A stretch of DNA of 64,000 nucleotides from Neptuniibacter marinus (GTDB taxonomy: Bacteria > Pseudomonadota > Gammaproteobacteria > Pseudomonadales > Balneatricaceae), in NCBI RefSeq assembly GCF_001597725.1, contig NZ_LUTR01000012.1:29895-93894 (forward strand), given 5' to 3'. Positions 27,459-36,120 of this stretch are shown piece by piece. How positions within the stretch are numbered: the stretch's first letter is position 1; every line of letters begins with the position of its first letter. The translations under genes were made by a program, and so were the position numbers. The notes under the pieces are model-generated. The model was not told where the DNA came from. It worked only from the letters and a program-made list of their open reading frames with translations, and searched no databases.

Positions 27459-28157
27459 TTAACTTGTCACTTTAATAGTGTCGTTATGAGTAATAGATTG
27501 AACAAGCCTTAACAAGGCTTGCCGTGATGGTCTTACATCACCAGCTAAATCTACTATTAACTTGTGCAGGTCTTTCTCGTAATCAATATCATAACTTGGT
27601 GGAGCATAGGCAACTGAACGTTTAGCATCGATGCAAACATGATAAAGAGCCTCACCTAAACGATCGGTACTCCAAGGAAGGTCAGCAATTTCAGGCCAAT
27701 GGCTATTGCTTCCCATTAAAGTGACCCCCCCATCTTCGGCGGCACTAAAAGTAACATCTTGGGTTTTTAAGGCATCCAAAGCACAGCTAAAAATCCTCTC
27801 ATTTAAGATAGGAGCATCAGTACCTATAATAATTATTTTTTTATGGCCTTGATCACGTAACTGCTGATCAACTGCCATGATCCGTTGCCCTAAACTACCC
27901 TGCGGCTGGGCAAGTACCTCAGCGCCTGTTAAGAGACCTTGCGCCCACTCAACCTCTTCTGGGCCTGCTGGCGATAGCACTACAGGACCTCTCCACTTAG
28001 TGGCGTCTTCCAATGCACAATTCAACAAAGCAGATGCCAGATTAAACGCTGTCTCAGCTCCCAGTGTGGCAGCTATTCGTTGCTTCCCCTGATTGAGTCT
28101 CGGTTGTTTACAAAATACGAGCAGGGTGGCGCCTTCCTGTTGATACTTATTATTCAC
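27459..28157 (-). CDS. TIGR04282-like transferase (arsenosugar/rSAM-associated type 1, DUF2064)
   Basis: A 232-residue nucleotidyl/glycosyltransferase-like protein of the DUF2064 group. The N-terminal strand TLLVFCKQPRLNQGKQRI, QGSLGQRI, the acidic IIIGTDAP, and SAAEDGGVTLMG are characteristic of TIGR04282. It starts at GTG behind GGAAA and is the first gene of the leftward operon. Members usually occur beside a TIGR04283 transferase and an rSAM protein, as here. Confidence 0.8.
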   Translation of the reverse strand: MNNKYQQEGATLLVFCKQPRLNQGKQRIAATLGAETAFNLASALLNCALEDATKWRGPVVLSPAGPEEVEWAQGLLTGAEVLAQPQGSLGQRIMAVDQQLRDQGHKKIIIIGTDAPILNERIFSCALDALKTQDVTFSAAEDGGVTLMGSNSHWPEIADLPWSTDRLGEALYHVCIDAKRSVAYAPPSYDIDYEKDLHKLIVDLAGDVRPSRQALLRLVQSITHNDTIKVTS

Positions 28158-28346
28158 TAATTATATTTCCACGCAAAACAGTTAAGCTATTGACCTAAGC
28201 ATAAACGGATAGTTCAAAATGGGAGAAAGAATGACCCAATGCAACACTGCTTAGCTATAAGGCTTCTTCTAGCTATAACCCTATGTTACAAATAGCACTT
28301 TAAAAGTTTTATTCACTACAATCTTTTTAATATTCTATGGGCAATT

Positions 28347-29084
28347 ATGAATACAGTTATCGAGCTACTTAACTCCCATCGCTCTATCAGAAAATTTAAA
28401 GATCAAAAGATCGAGCAATCATTAATCAATAACGTTATTCAAGCAGGACAAGCCGCAGCAACCTCCAGTTTCATTCAGGCTTGCACCGTTATTCAAGTAA
28501 ATGACGATGGGAATAGAGCAAATATTGCGGAGTGGGCAGGCAATCAAACTTACGTTAACGACGCTCCAACCTTTCTCATTTTTTGTGCCGATATGAATCG
28601 TCATAAAATAAGCTGTGATATGCATGATGCAGAGATGTTATCGGGCTTCACCGAACAGTTTATTACCGCTACTGTTGATTGCGCGCTCTTCGCCCAAAAC
28701 GTTGCAATCGCTGCCGAATCAGAGGGATTAGGTATCGTCTATATTGGCGGGATTCGTAACAAGATAGATTTAGTTTCTGAAACCTTAAATTTGCCCGAGC
28801 TCGTTTATCCAGTTTTTGGTATGTGTTTAGGCTATCCTGACCAAAACCCTGAAGTTAAACCCCGATTACCCTTAGATATGGTATTAAAACAAGATACCTA
28901 TAATAGCACTCAAGACAAAGAACTCATCAGCGAATATGACCATAAAGTCCGTGAATATTATTTAAATAGGACCGGTGGTCAAAAAGATATGACATGGAGT
29001 GAACAGATCTCTAGCATGTTACAAAAAGAAGCAAGACCGCATATGCTCGCATTTCTACAAAATCGTGGTTTTTTACAGAAATAA
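28347..29084 (+). CDS. nfsA: oxygen-insensitive NADPH nitroreductase (NfsA/FRP family)
   Basis: A 245-residue FMN-dependent nitroreductase-family enzyme. SHRSIRKFKDQKI supplies the FMN-phosphate-binding basic residues. AAATSSFIQACTVI, GLGIVYIGGIRN and PVFGMCLGYPD are typical of the NfsA/flavin reductase P group. It reduces nitroaromatics, quinones or flavins with NADPH; the physiological substrate is not evident. It is the first rightward gene after the rSAM operon, with about 190 bases of divergent promoter region. Confidence 0.87.
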   Translation: MNTVIELLNSHRSIRKFKDQKIEQSLINNVIQAGQAAATSSFIQACTVIQVNDDGNRANIAEWAGNQTYVNDAPTFLIFCADMNRHKISCDMHDAEMLSGFTEQFITATVDCALFAQNVAIAAESEGLGIVYIGGIRNKIDLVSETLNLPELVYPVFGMCLGYPDQNPEVKPRLPLDMVLKQDTYNSTQDKELISEYDHKVREYYLNRTGGQKDMTWSEQISSMLQKEARPHMLAFLQNRGFLQK

Positions 29085-29136
29085 GCATAAACAAAGATAT
29101 AATTATTAATATACGTATACAGCTAAGGAACCGAGA

Positions 29137-30363
29137 ATGACAGATAGTATTGATGCAGATGAACCAATGGATCTCCTATTAGCCCGTCAGCCTGTATTTA
29201 ATAAAAGTCAGGACGTTGTTGCGTATTTGCTACTTTATCGTAATGACGATAACTCTGTAACAATTAATGATCATCTGGCTACTTCCTCAGTAATCCTTAA
29301 TACCTATACGAGCATCTGCCAACATGGTCAAGTTCGCTCATTACCCTGTTATCTGAAATTAACCGACACAACCTTAATGGCGGAAAATTTCCCTGAATTA
29401 CCCAAAGAAAATTTCATTCTTGAAATATTAGGTCATTCAGAAATCACCCCGGAACTTGTTGAGCGCGTAAAAGAATTAGGCGAGCAGGGCTACCGTTTAG
29501 CACTATCAGATTATAAGCCAGAACCTAAATTTGAGCCTCTTCTTAACCTCGTTCATATTCTTAAACTTGATCTACGATCCATAGGCTTAGATGCTTTACC
29601 TGCTGTTGTTAAACATCTTCGTCCGTATAACCTAGAATTACTAGCAGACAAAGTCGAGACAAAAGAAGAGTTTCGTCAGTGCTATGAACTCGGCTTTGCG
29701 CTTTTTCAAGGGTATTTTTTAAGTAAGCCAGAGCCTGTCAAAGGTAAAAAACTAGGCAGCAGCAAGGTTCTACTCTTACAGATGATGGTGGAGCTACAAA
29801 GCCCTCAAGCAACAGCTCAATCGGTTGAACAGATCGTTATTAATGATCCTTTACTCACCTATCGAATCTTACGCGTGGTCAACTCTGCGGCATTCAATTT
29901 TCCAAGAGAGATCGAATCTTTATCTCATGCGATTAGCTTATTGGGATTTGATCAAATTCGTAAATGGGTCAGCCTCTTCTTGGTCACTGACACCCAAGAA
30001 AAACCGGAAGAATTAACTCGCTCTATGCTAGTAAGAGGACGTATGTGCGAGTTGCTTGCCGAAATGCTTGGCAGAGAGCAACCTATTAATAACTTTATTG
30101 CAGGGTTATTTTCCAAACTTGATGCACTACTCGATATGGAGATGCCTGACCTGCTAACACAAGTCTCTCTTCAGAACGATGTTAAAGCTGCACTGCTAAA
30201 CCACGAAGGTCAATTAGGGCAGATCTTAGAGCAAGTTTGCCAATATGAAAGTGGTGAATTTGATAAAATGACCTTTCTACTAGATAAAGCCTACTATGAG
30301 ACCGCTTATCGACATAGTTTAAACTGGTCTCAGCAAGTGATGACATCACTTAGTGATAAATAA
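29137..30363 (+). CDS. EAL-HDOD signalling protein with degenerate EAL domain
   Basis: A 408-residue protein with an EAL-like domain (about 10-205) and an HDOD domain (about 205-400). The EAL start reads ARQPVFNKSQDVVAYLLLYR, where active enzymes have Glu (AYELL); the DD motif is reduced to SDY, and LLADKVET has Asp where the usual residue is Glu. Hydrolysis of cyclic di-GMP is therefore unlikely, though binding is possible. The HDOD part shows VVNSAAFNFPREIESLSHAISLLGFDQIRKW. YuxH-type proteins of this build are regulatory. The TauE/SafE permease gene follows 17 bases later. Confidence 0.88.
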   Translation: MTDSIDADEPMDLLLARQPVFNKSQDVVAYLLLYRNDDNSVTINDHLATSSVILNTYTSICQHGQVRSLPCYLKLTDTTLMAENFPELPKENFILEILGHSEITPELVERVKELGEQGYRLALSDYKPEPKFEPLLNLVHILKLDLRSIGLDALPAVVKHLRPYNLELLADKVETKEEFRQCYELGFALFQGYFLSKPEPVKGKKLGSSKVLLLQMMVELQSPQATAQSVEQIVINDPLLTYRILRVVNSAAFNFPREIESLSHAISLLGFDQIRKWVSLFLVTDTQEKPEELTRSMLVRGRMCELLAEMLGREQPINNFIAGLFSKLDALLDMEMPDLLTQVSLQNDVKAALLNHEGQLGQILEQVCQYESGEFDKMTFLLDKAYYETAYRHSLNWSQQVMTSLSDK

Positions 30364-30380
30364 CACCTTTTCGAACTCTA

Positions 30381-31124
30381 ATGCACTTATTAGATAATAT
30401 TGAGTTATCCCTACTCCTAATCCTATCTTCTGCAGTAACTTCATTTATAACTGCAGCGATGGGAATAGGCGGAGGTGTGCTTCTCTTAGCTATTCTAGCC
30501 TCAGTTCTCCCGCCCGCAGCCCTTATACCTGTCCACGGCCTCGTCCAGCTTGGTTCAAATGGAAACAGGGCTTGGATGACCAAACAGCATACCGACTGGA
30601 CTATGGTTAAATTCTTCTCCATCGGCGCGTTGCTAGGTGCCCTTTGCGCCTCATTTATTGTGATTCAGCTTCCACTTGTTTTGATTCAATTGAGCGTAGC
30701 GTTCTTCATTTTATATCTAATTTGGGGACCAAAACCAAAACAGCAGCAGATGGGTAATAAAGGCTATCTATTGGCAGGGTTAGGGACAACACTGATCTCA
30801 ATGTTTGTTGGTGCAACCGGCCCCCTTGTTGCAGGTTTTGTGCATCGCCAAAGCTACGATAAATTTACCACGACCAGCACCTTTGCAACCTGCATGAGCC
30901 TGCAACATCTTCTAAAAATACTTGTATTTACATTTGTTGGCTTTGCATTTTGGGAGTGGCTACCTTTAGCCATATTAATGATTTTAGGTGGCATCTTCGG
31001 CACTTGGCTAGGACTGAAAATGTTACATAAAATACCCACTAAGTACTTTTCCAATATTTTTAGAGTCGTGATTACCTTGCTCGCCATACGCTTACTGTGG
31101 CAAGCGGTTGAGAGCTTACTCTGA
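30381..31124 (+). CDS. TauE/SafE family permease
   Basis: A 247-residue inner membrane protein with about eight hydrophobic segments. It has two related halves beginning AAMGIGGGVLLLAILA and FVGATGPLVAGFVHR, the repeat signature of the TauE/SafE (sulfite or organosulfur anion exporter) family. The substrate is not inferable. Closely spaced after the EAL-HDOD gene and before the ilvD terminator region. Confidence 0.85.
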   Translation: MHLLDNIELSLLLILSSAVTSFITAAMGIGGGVLLLAILASVLPPAALIPVHGLVQLGSNGNRAWMTKQHTDWTMVKFFSIGALLGALCASFIVIQLPLVLIQLSVAFFILYLIWGPKPKQQQMGNKGYLLAGLGTTLISMFVGATGPLVAGFVHRQSYDKFTTTSTFATCMSLQHLLKILVFTFVGFAFWEWLPLAILMILGGIFGTWLGLKMLHKIPTKYFSNIFRVVITLLAIRLLWQAVESLL

Positions 31125-31146
31125 TAAAAAAATCATAAACTAAAGA

Positions 31147-31180
31147 CAAAAAAGGGCCGATGGAATATCCACCAGCCCTT
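31147..31180 (-). terminator. terminator of ilvD
   Basis: On the minus strand a stem AAGGGC...GCCCTT (31175-31180 with 31152-31157), with additional internal pairing, is followed by TTTTTTG. It lies 20 bases past the ilvD stop. On the plus strand only a broken T-run follows, so termination in that direction is weaker. Confidence 0.72.
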
Positions 31181-31199
31181 ATTAGATTGTGCAAAAACC

Positions 31200-33032
31200 T
31201 TAATCGAGCAGGCTTAAATCGCGGACTGCACCCGTGTCAGCAGAAGTAACCAACTTAGCGTAAGCCTTCAATGCCGCCGAGACTTTACGCGGCCGCGCTT
31301 CTGCAGGCTTCCAACCCAGCTTATCTTGCTCAACACGACGGGCTGCTAACTCTTCATCAGACAGCAAAACATCAATTGTTCGGTTAGGTATATCAATACG
31401 AATTATATCCCCATTACGCACCAAACCAATGGCGCCACCCGCTGCCGCCTCAGGTGATGCATGACCGATCGATAAACCAGAAGTACCACCAGAGAAACGA
31501 CCGTCAGTTAGCAGTGCGCATGCTTTGCCTAAGCCTTTAGACTTAATGTACGACGTTGGATACAACATCTCCTGCATGCCTGGCCCTCCTTTAGGACCTT
31601 CATAACGGACAATAACAACATCTCCGGCTTTTACTTTATCATCCAGAATATTAGCAACCGCTTCATCCTGAGATTCCGTAATATGTGCAGGACCTTCGAA
31701 CACAAGAATTGATTCATCCACACCCGCAGACTTAACCACACAGCCATCCAAAGCAATGTTACCGTGCAATACAGCTAAACCACCTTCTAAAGAAAAAGCA
31801 TGCTCGATAGAACGGATACAACCGTGCTCACGATCACCATCCAATGTAGGCCAACGAGTTGCTTGACTAAACGCAGTCTGTGTTGGAATACCCGCAGGAC
31901 CTGCTTTATAAAACTCCATCACGTCAGGTGTTGGGTTTCGCATAATATCCCACTCATCCAGCGCATCTTTAAGCGTTGGCGCATGTACGGTTGGTACATC
32001 AGTATGCAGTTTACCGGCTCGATCAAGCTCACCCAAAATACCCATAATACCGCCCGCACGGTGTACATCTTCAATATGATATTCCGGCGTATTAGGTGCG
32101 ACTTTACATAACTGCGGTACTACTCGTGACATACGATCAATATCTTTCATCGTAAAATCAATCTCAGCTTCCTGAGCAATCGCCAGTAAATGCAAGATGG
32201 TGTTAGTAGAGCCTCCCATGGCAATATCAAGCGTTATACAGTTTTCAAACGCTTTTAAACCAACAGAGCGTGGCAATACGCTTTCATCATCCTGTTCATA
32301 ATAACGCTTTGCTAGATCAACAATCGTGCGACCAGCTTTAAGGAAAAGCTTTTCCCTATCAGCATGGGTAGCGACTACAGTACCGTTACCCGGTAAAGCC
32401 AGACCGAGGGCTTCTGCAAGGCAATTCATTGAATTCGCCGTGAACATACCGGAGCAAGAACCACAAGTAGGGCAAGCTGAACGCTCAACTGCATCCACTT
32501 CTTCATCTGACGCTTTCGGATCGGCTGCCAACACCATCGCATCAACCAGATCCAGCTTATGCTCTGCGAGTTTAGTTTTACCCGCTTCCATTGGGCCGCC
32601 GGTTACAAAAATAACAGGGATATTCAGGCGCATCGATGCCATGAGCATTCCCGGTGTTATTTTATCGCAATTAGAGATGCACACGAGCGCATCGGCACAA
32701 TGGGCATTCGCCATATACTCAACAGAGTCGGCAATAATATCTCGGGACGGCAAAGAATAAAGCATGCCGTCATGACCCATTGCGATACCATCATCCACCG
32801 CAATCGTATTAAATTCTTTTGCTACGCCACCCGCCTTTTCAATTTCGCGTGCAACAAGCTGTCCCATGTCTTTAAGATGTACGTGACCTGGAACAAATTG
32901 AGTAAACGAGTTAGCCACAGCAATAATAGGCTTGTGGAAATCCTCATCCTTCATACCGGTCGCACGCCATAGCGCACGCGCACCCGCCATATTACGACCC
33001 GCAGTCGATGTCTTAGAGCGATATTGAGGCAT
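31200..33032 (-). CDS. ilvD: dihydroxy-acid dehydratase IlvD
   Basis: A 610-residue Fe-S dehydratase for the third common step of isoleucine and valine synthesis, also giving the precursor of leucine and pantothenate. Cluster-ligand cysteines are visible in [12 protein letters not shown] (Cys122) and [10 protein letters not shown] (about residues 187-193). [21 protein letters not shown] and [11 protein letters not shown] are conserved active-site segments. Length is that of the E. coli enzyme. It stands alone with its own terminator. Confidence 0.97.
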   Translation of the reverse strand: MPQYRSKTSTAGRNMAGARALWRATGMKDEDFHKPIIAVANSFTQFVPGHVHLKDMGQLVAREIEKAGGVAKEFNTIAVDDGIAMGHDGMLYSLPSRDIIADSVEYMANAHCADALVCISNCDKITPGMLMASMRLNIPVIFVTGGPMEAGKTKLAEHKLDLVDAMVLAADPKASDEEVDAVERSACPTCGSCSGMFTANSMNCLAEALGLALPGNGTVVATHADREKLFLKAGRTIVDLAKRYYEQDDESVLPRSVGLKAFENCITLDIAMGGSTNTILHLLAIAQEAEIDFTMKDIDRMSRVVPQLCKVAPNTPEYHIEDVHRAGGIMGILGELDRAGKLHTDVPTVHAPTLKDALDEWDIMRNPTPDVMEFYKAGPAGIPTQTAFSQATRWPTLDGDREHGCIRSIEHAFSLEGGLAVLHGNIALDGCVVKSAGVDESILVFEGPAHITESQDEAVANILDDKVKAGDVVIVRYEGPKGGPGMQEMLYPTSYIKSKGLGKACALLTDGRFSGGTSGLSIGHASPEAAAGGAIGLVRNGDIIRIDIPNRTIDVLLSDEELAARRVEQDKLGWKPAEARPRKVSAALKAYAKLVTSADTGAVRDLSLLD

Positions 33033-33168
33033 TTGATTGACCTTTGAAGTTATAAAGTTTTATTTAGCTAATTGCCGATTATAGCAGAATGCGCCGTTAA
33101 GCAACCTGCCTATACATTGTTTTCTATGCAACAGAACATGCCAATAATTGATTTACCCATTCTTTGTC

Positions 33169-33198
33169 TAAACTGTAAATAAATAAACTGTAAATAAA
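33169..33198. repeat. two tandem 15-bp repeats upstream of ald
   Basis: Two perfect adjacent copies of TAAACTGTAAATAAA end 22 bases before the alanine dehydrogenase ATG and just before its AGAGGAAGG ribosome binding region. They may be a slippage duplication or a regulator site. Confidence 0.75.
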
Positions 33199-33220
33199 GA
33201 AACAAGAGGAAGGTAATATT

Positions 33221-34330
33221 ATGCGTATTGGCATTCCTAAAGAAATTAAAGTCCATGAGTATCGCGTTGGACTCACCCCATCCGGTGTAAAATCACTCAC
33301 CCAAGAAGGGCATACTCTTTTTATCGAAACAAACGCGGGTGAACAAATAGGCTTTAGTGATCAGCAATACCAACAAGCTGGCGCAACGATCTGTCACCAA
33401 GCAGAGGAGATATGGAAGCATGCTGAGCTTATCGTTAAGGTAAAAGAACCACTTAGTTCCGAAATACCCTTTTTACGCCCAGATCATGTTTTATTTACCT
33501 ATCTACACTTAGCCGCCAACCAGCCTCTTACCGATGCCCTTTTAATCTCCGGATGTACAGCTATCGCCTATGAAACAATCACGGATAAAAACAACCGATT
33601 ACCTTTACTAGCCCCCATGAGCGAAGTCGCCGGTCGAATGTCCATTCAAGCCGGCGCCCACTGTTTAGAAATATCTCAACAAGGTCGGGGCGTTTTGCTC
33701 GGAGGCGTTCCTGGGGTGGCAGCAGGAAAAGTTGCAATTCTAGGTGGTGGTATGGTGGGAACGAACGCTGCGATGATGGCCTTAGGCTTAGGCGCAGATA
33801 CTACTATTTTCGATAATTCACCAGATAGACTGCGTGAACTCGATACACTCTTCCACGGCAGATTAAAAACCCAATACGCAACGAGTGATAGCATATATAA
33901 AGCCGTTACCCACAGCGATCTAATTATCGGCGCGGTCCTTATTCCTGGCGCAGCCGCCCCTAAGCTAGTGTTAAATGATCATCTAAAAGATATGCAAAAG
34001 GGAACAGTGTTAGTTGATGTTGCTATAGACCAAGGAGGATGTTTTGAAAGTAGCCATGCCACAACCCATACAGAACCCACATTCACAAAAGAAGACATAG
34101 TACATTATTGCGTCGCTAACATGCCAGGAGCCGTCGCACGCACATCTACAATGGCACTCACCAACGCAACTTTGCCCTATATTATTCAATTGGCAAATAA
34201 TAGCTGGGAAAGCGTTCTCAAAAGAGATGAAAACTTTGCAAAAGGACTCAATATTGCTAAGGGCAAACTGTTTTGCAAAGGTGTCGCAACCGCCTTTAAT
34301 CTACCGCTCCATGCTACAACTGAACTATAA
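33221..34330 (+). CDS. ald: alanine dehydrogenase
   Basis: A 369-residue NAD-dependent enzyme that interconverts L-alanine and pyruvate plus ammonia. The N-terminus MRIGIPKEIKVHEYRVG is diagnostic. Lys75 (VKVKEPL) and His96 (YLHLA) are the pyruvate-binding and catalytic residues, and the NAD fold motif is LGGGMVGTNAA. It is cytosolic and usually used for alanine catabolism. Tandem 15-bp repeats abut the ribosome binding site. Confidence 0.95.
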   Translation: MRIGIPKEIKVHEYRVGLTPSGVKSLTQEGHTLFIETNAGEQIGFSDQQYQQAGATICHQAEEIWKHAELIVKVKEPLSSEIPFLRPDHVLFTYLHLAANQPLTDALLISGCTAIAYETITDKNNRLPLLAPMSEVAGRMSIQAGAHCLEISQQGRGVLLGGVPGVAAGKVAILGGGMVGTNAAMMALGLGADTTIFDNSPDRLRELDTLFHGRLKTQYATSDSIYKAVTHSDLIIGAVLIPGAAAPKLVLNDHLKDMQKGTVLVDVAIDQGGCFESSHATTHTEPTFTKEDIVHYCVANMPGAVARTSTMALTNATLPYIIQLANNSWESVLKRDENFAKGLNIAKGKLFCKGVATAFNLPLHATTEL

Positions 34331-34403
34331 ATTATTGATAACCTCTTGATCACTGGATGACTGCACTCTACCCTGTAAAACATCTAAAAGTTTGAGGTTA
34401 AGC

Positions 34404-34652
34404 ATGTCAAGTATCGATAAAAAAGAGATTCGTTCAGATAAATGGATGAACTTACTAATAAAAACCGGACTCCCTATTGCCCTTATTAGCATTATTTCAT
34501 TATGGGTGGGTTGGTATTTTAAAATTCCAGAACTAGGTAACTTGTTCATCATCACAGCAGCCACCGCACTCACATTGGGTATGATCTACAATGTTCGGTT
34601 TGTCATTCTCTCGGTACGTCAAATCAAAGCTAAGCAGGCAAAAGAGAAATAA
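34404..34652 (+). CDS. small two-helix membrane protein of unknown function
   Basis: An 82-residue protein with two transmembrane helices (about residues 18-39 and 45-73), a charged N-terminus and a Lys-rich C-terminus. ATG at 34404 is preceded by GAGG at a proper distance; the reading frame is open four codons further to a TTG without a site. Not recognised. It is flanked by ald and a DUF2892 gene and may be an independent unit. Confidence 0.6.
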   Translation: MSSIDKKEIRSDKWMNLLIKTGLPIALISIISLWVGWYFKIPELGNLFIITAATALTLGMIYNVRFVILSVRQIKAKQAKEK

Positions 34653-34727
34653 ACCTCCGGTAACTTTCCACTTAAGATATAGATCGACTATAGTATTATC
34701 AGTGTTATCTAATATAGGTAAAGTATA

Positions 34728-34922
34728 ATGGATAGAAATATTGGTAATGTTGATAAAGCAATACGCATCACCATCGGATTGGTGCTGATTGCTTTGGTCT
34801 TTGTTGGACCACAAAGCCCCTGGGGTTGGATAGGTGTACCTGTCATTCTCATCGCAGTGTTTGGCTGGTGCCCTCTCTACAAAATACTGGGTATTAGTAC
34901 CTGTAAACGCTGCAAAGAATAA
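34728..34922 (+). CDS. DUF2892 (YgaP-like membrane) family protein
   Basis: A 64-residue protein. The N-terminus MDRNIGNVDKAIRITIG is the hallmark of DUF2892 proteins. Two hydrophobic helices follow, then GWCPLYKILGISTCKRCK with three cysteines in the family's conserved CPLY...C arrangement. In some proteins this membrane module is fused to rhodanese; here it stands alone. Function is unknown. An AGGT site precedes the ATG and a strong terminator follows. Confidence 0.85.
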   Translation: MDRNIGNVDKAIRITIGLVLIALVFVGPQSPWGWIGVPVILIAVFGWCPLYKILGISTCKRCKE

Positions 34923-34942
34923 CGAGTAGTAAATACCGTTTT

Positions 34943-34976
34943 ATGGGATGAGTTAACCGACTCATCCCATTTATTT
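34943..34976 (+). terminator. terminator after the DUF2892 gene
   Basis: A perfect 11-bp stem (ATGGGATGAGT at 34943-34953 with ACTCATCCCAT at 34960-34970) has a six-base loop and is followed by TTATTT. Confidence 0.85.
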
Positions 34977-35147
34977 CCCTGTAGGCAATCAATACCCTAG
35001 TCACTATTCACTCCCTATACAGTTTATACGCATTAGACTTACCTCTATACTTCCAGCACGCACTGTTAAGTTAAATAAACATTTCTATTTACTACTTGAT
35101 AGCGGATACGGGATACTATTCCCACCAATAAAGTATGAGGTTCTACA

Positions 35148-35423
35148 ATGCTCAACCAGCATTTACGTATTGCTGTGTTATTTACATCTCTCCTTATAGG
35201 TTTTAGTCATAATGCATTTGCAAATGGGCAAGAGAATGTTTTATCGCCAAAACAAGCGATGAAAATTGCTACTAAACATTCAGCAGGGAATGTAATCAAA
35301 ACAGAAGCATCTGAGCATAATGGCAGAGCCGTATACGTAATCCGTATTGTAAACGAAGGCCGTGTTAAGGATATCTTGATAGATAGCCTCAACGGTAAAA
35401 TCGTCAAGCCTGAAAAGGACTAA
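35148..35423 (+). CDS. periplasmic PepSY-domain protein
   Basis: A 91-residue protein with a signal peptide (hydrophobic residues 8-20, cleavage expected after AFA near residue 25) and one PepSY domain: LSPKQAMKIATKHSAGNVIKTE then AVYVIRIVNEGRVKDILIDSLNGKIV. Small PepSY proteins inhibit proteases or act as accessory proteins near sensor kinases. It is encoded seven bases before a PhoP-like regulator gene, so it is probably co-transcribed and may modulate or report to the sensor. Confidence 0.85.
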   Translation: MLNQHLRIAVLFTSLLIGFSHNAFANGQENVLSPKQAMKIATKHSAGNVIKTEASEHNGRAVYVIRIVNEGRVKDILIDSLNGKIVKPEKD

Positions 35424-35430
35424 ATCAGAC

Positions 35431-36120
35431 ATGAAATTACTCGTTGTTGAAGATGATCCAGATCTACGCCGCCAACTCGTAACGGCATTGGGAAGTAATA
35501 ATTACACTGTAGAAGAAAGTGCTGACGGTGAAGAAGCACTTTATATGGGTGAAGAGTATCCCTACGATCTGGCCATTGTCGACTTAGGACTACCTAAGTT
35601 ATCAGGAATTGAAGTGATTCGAGGCTGGCGCGCAGAGGGTAAAGAATTTCCAATTATTATTCTCACTGCACGTGGCGATTGGCAGGACAAAGTAGAAGGC
35701 TTAGAAGCCGGCGCAGATGACTACCTAGTCAAACCATTTCATATGGAAGAACTAACCGCACGCCTTAATGCCCTGTTACGACGTGCAGCAGGGCATTCAA
35801 AACCGGTTCTTGAATTTGGGCCCATTAAAATTGATACCACAGGACGTGTTGTTTATCGTAACGATGAAGCAGTCAAACTAACAAGTTACGAATATCGTAC
35901 CTTTGAATATTTAGTATTAAACGCGGGTAAAACCATTTCAAAAAGCGAATTAACCGAGCACCTTTACCATCAAGATTTTGACCGTGATAGTAATGTGTTA
36001 GAAGTCTTTGTACGTCGATTACGTCAAAAATTAGATCCCGATCAAAACCTAGACCCAATTACAACGGTTCGCGGGCTAGGTTATCGCTTTGCATTAAATA
36101 CATCTAAGGATAACGAGTGA
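35431..36120 (+). CDS. phoP: PhoP-like response regulator
   Basis: A 229-residue OmpR-family regulator. The receiver domain has acidic residues in VVEDD, phospho-acceptor Asp51 (IVDLGLP), the conserved Thr in LTARG and Lys in VKPF. The C-terminal winged helix contains VLEVFVRRLRQKL and TVRGLGYRF. The LTARGDWQDKVEGLEAGADDY stretch strongly resembles E. coli PhoP. The partner kinase gene overlaps by four bases. Whether its signal is Mg2+ as in enterobacteria is unknown. Confidence 0.85.
   Translation: MKLLVVEDDPDLRRQLVTALGSNNYTVEESADGEEALYMGEEYPYDLAIVDLGLPKLSGIEVIRGWRAEGKEFPIIILTARGDWQDKVEGLEAGADDYLVKPFHMEELTARLNALLRRAAGHSKPVLEFGPIKIDTTGRVVYRNDEAVKLTSYEYRTFEYLVLNAGKTISKSELTEHLYHQDFDRDSNVLEVFVRRLRQKLDPDQNLDPITTVRGLGYRFALNTSKDNE

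Noticed and set aside
35040..35100. PhoP-box autoregulation site before the PepSY-phoPQ-like operon
   Set aside because: TGTTAAG/TTAAATAAACA elements are present, but the half-site spacing does not give a clean 11-base repeat.
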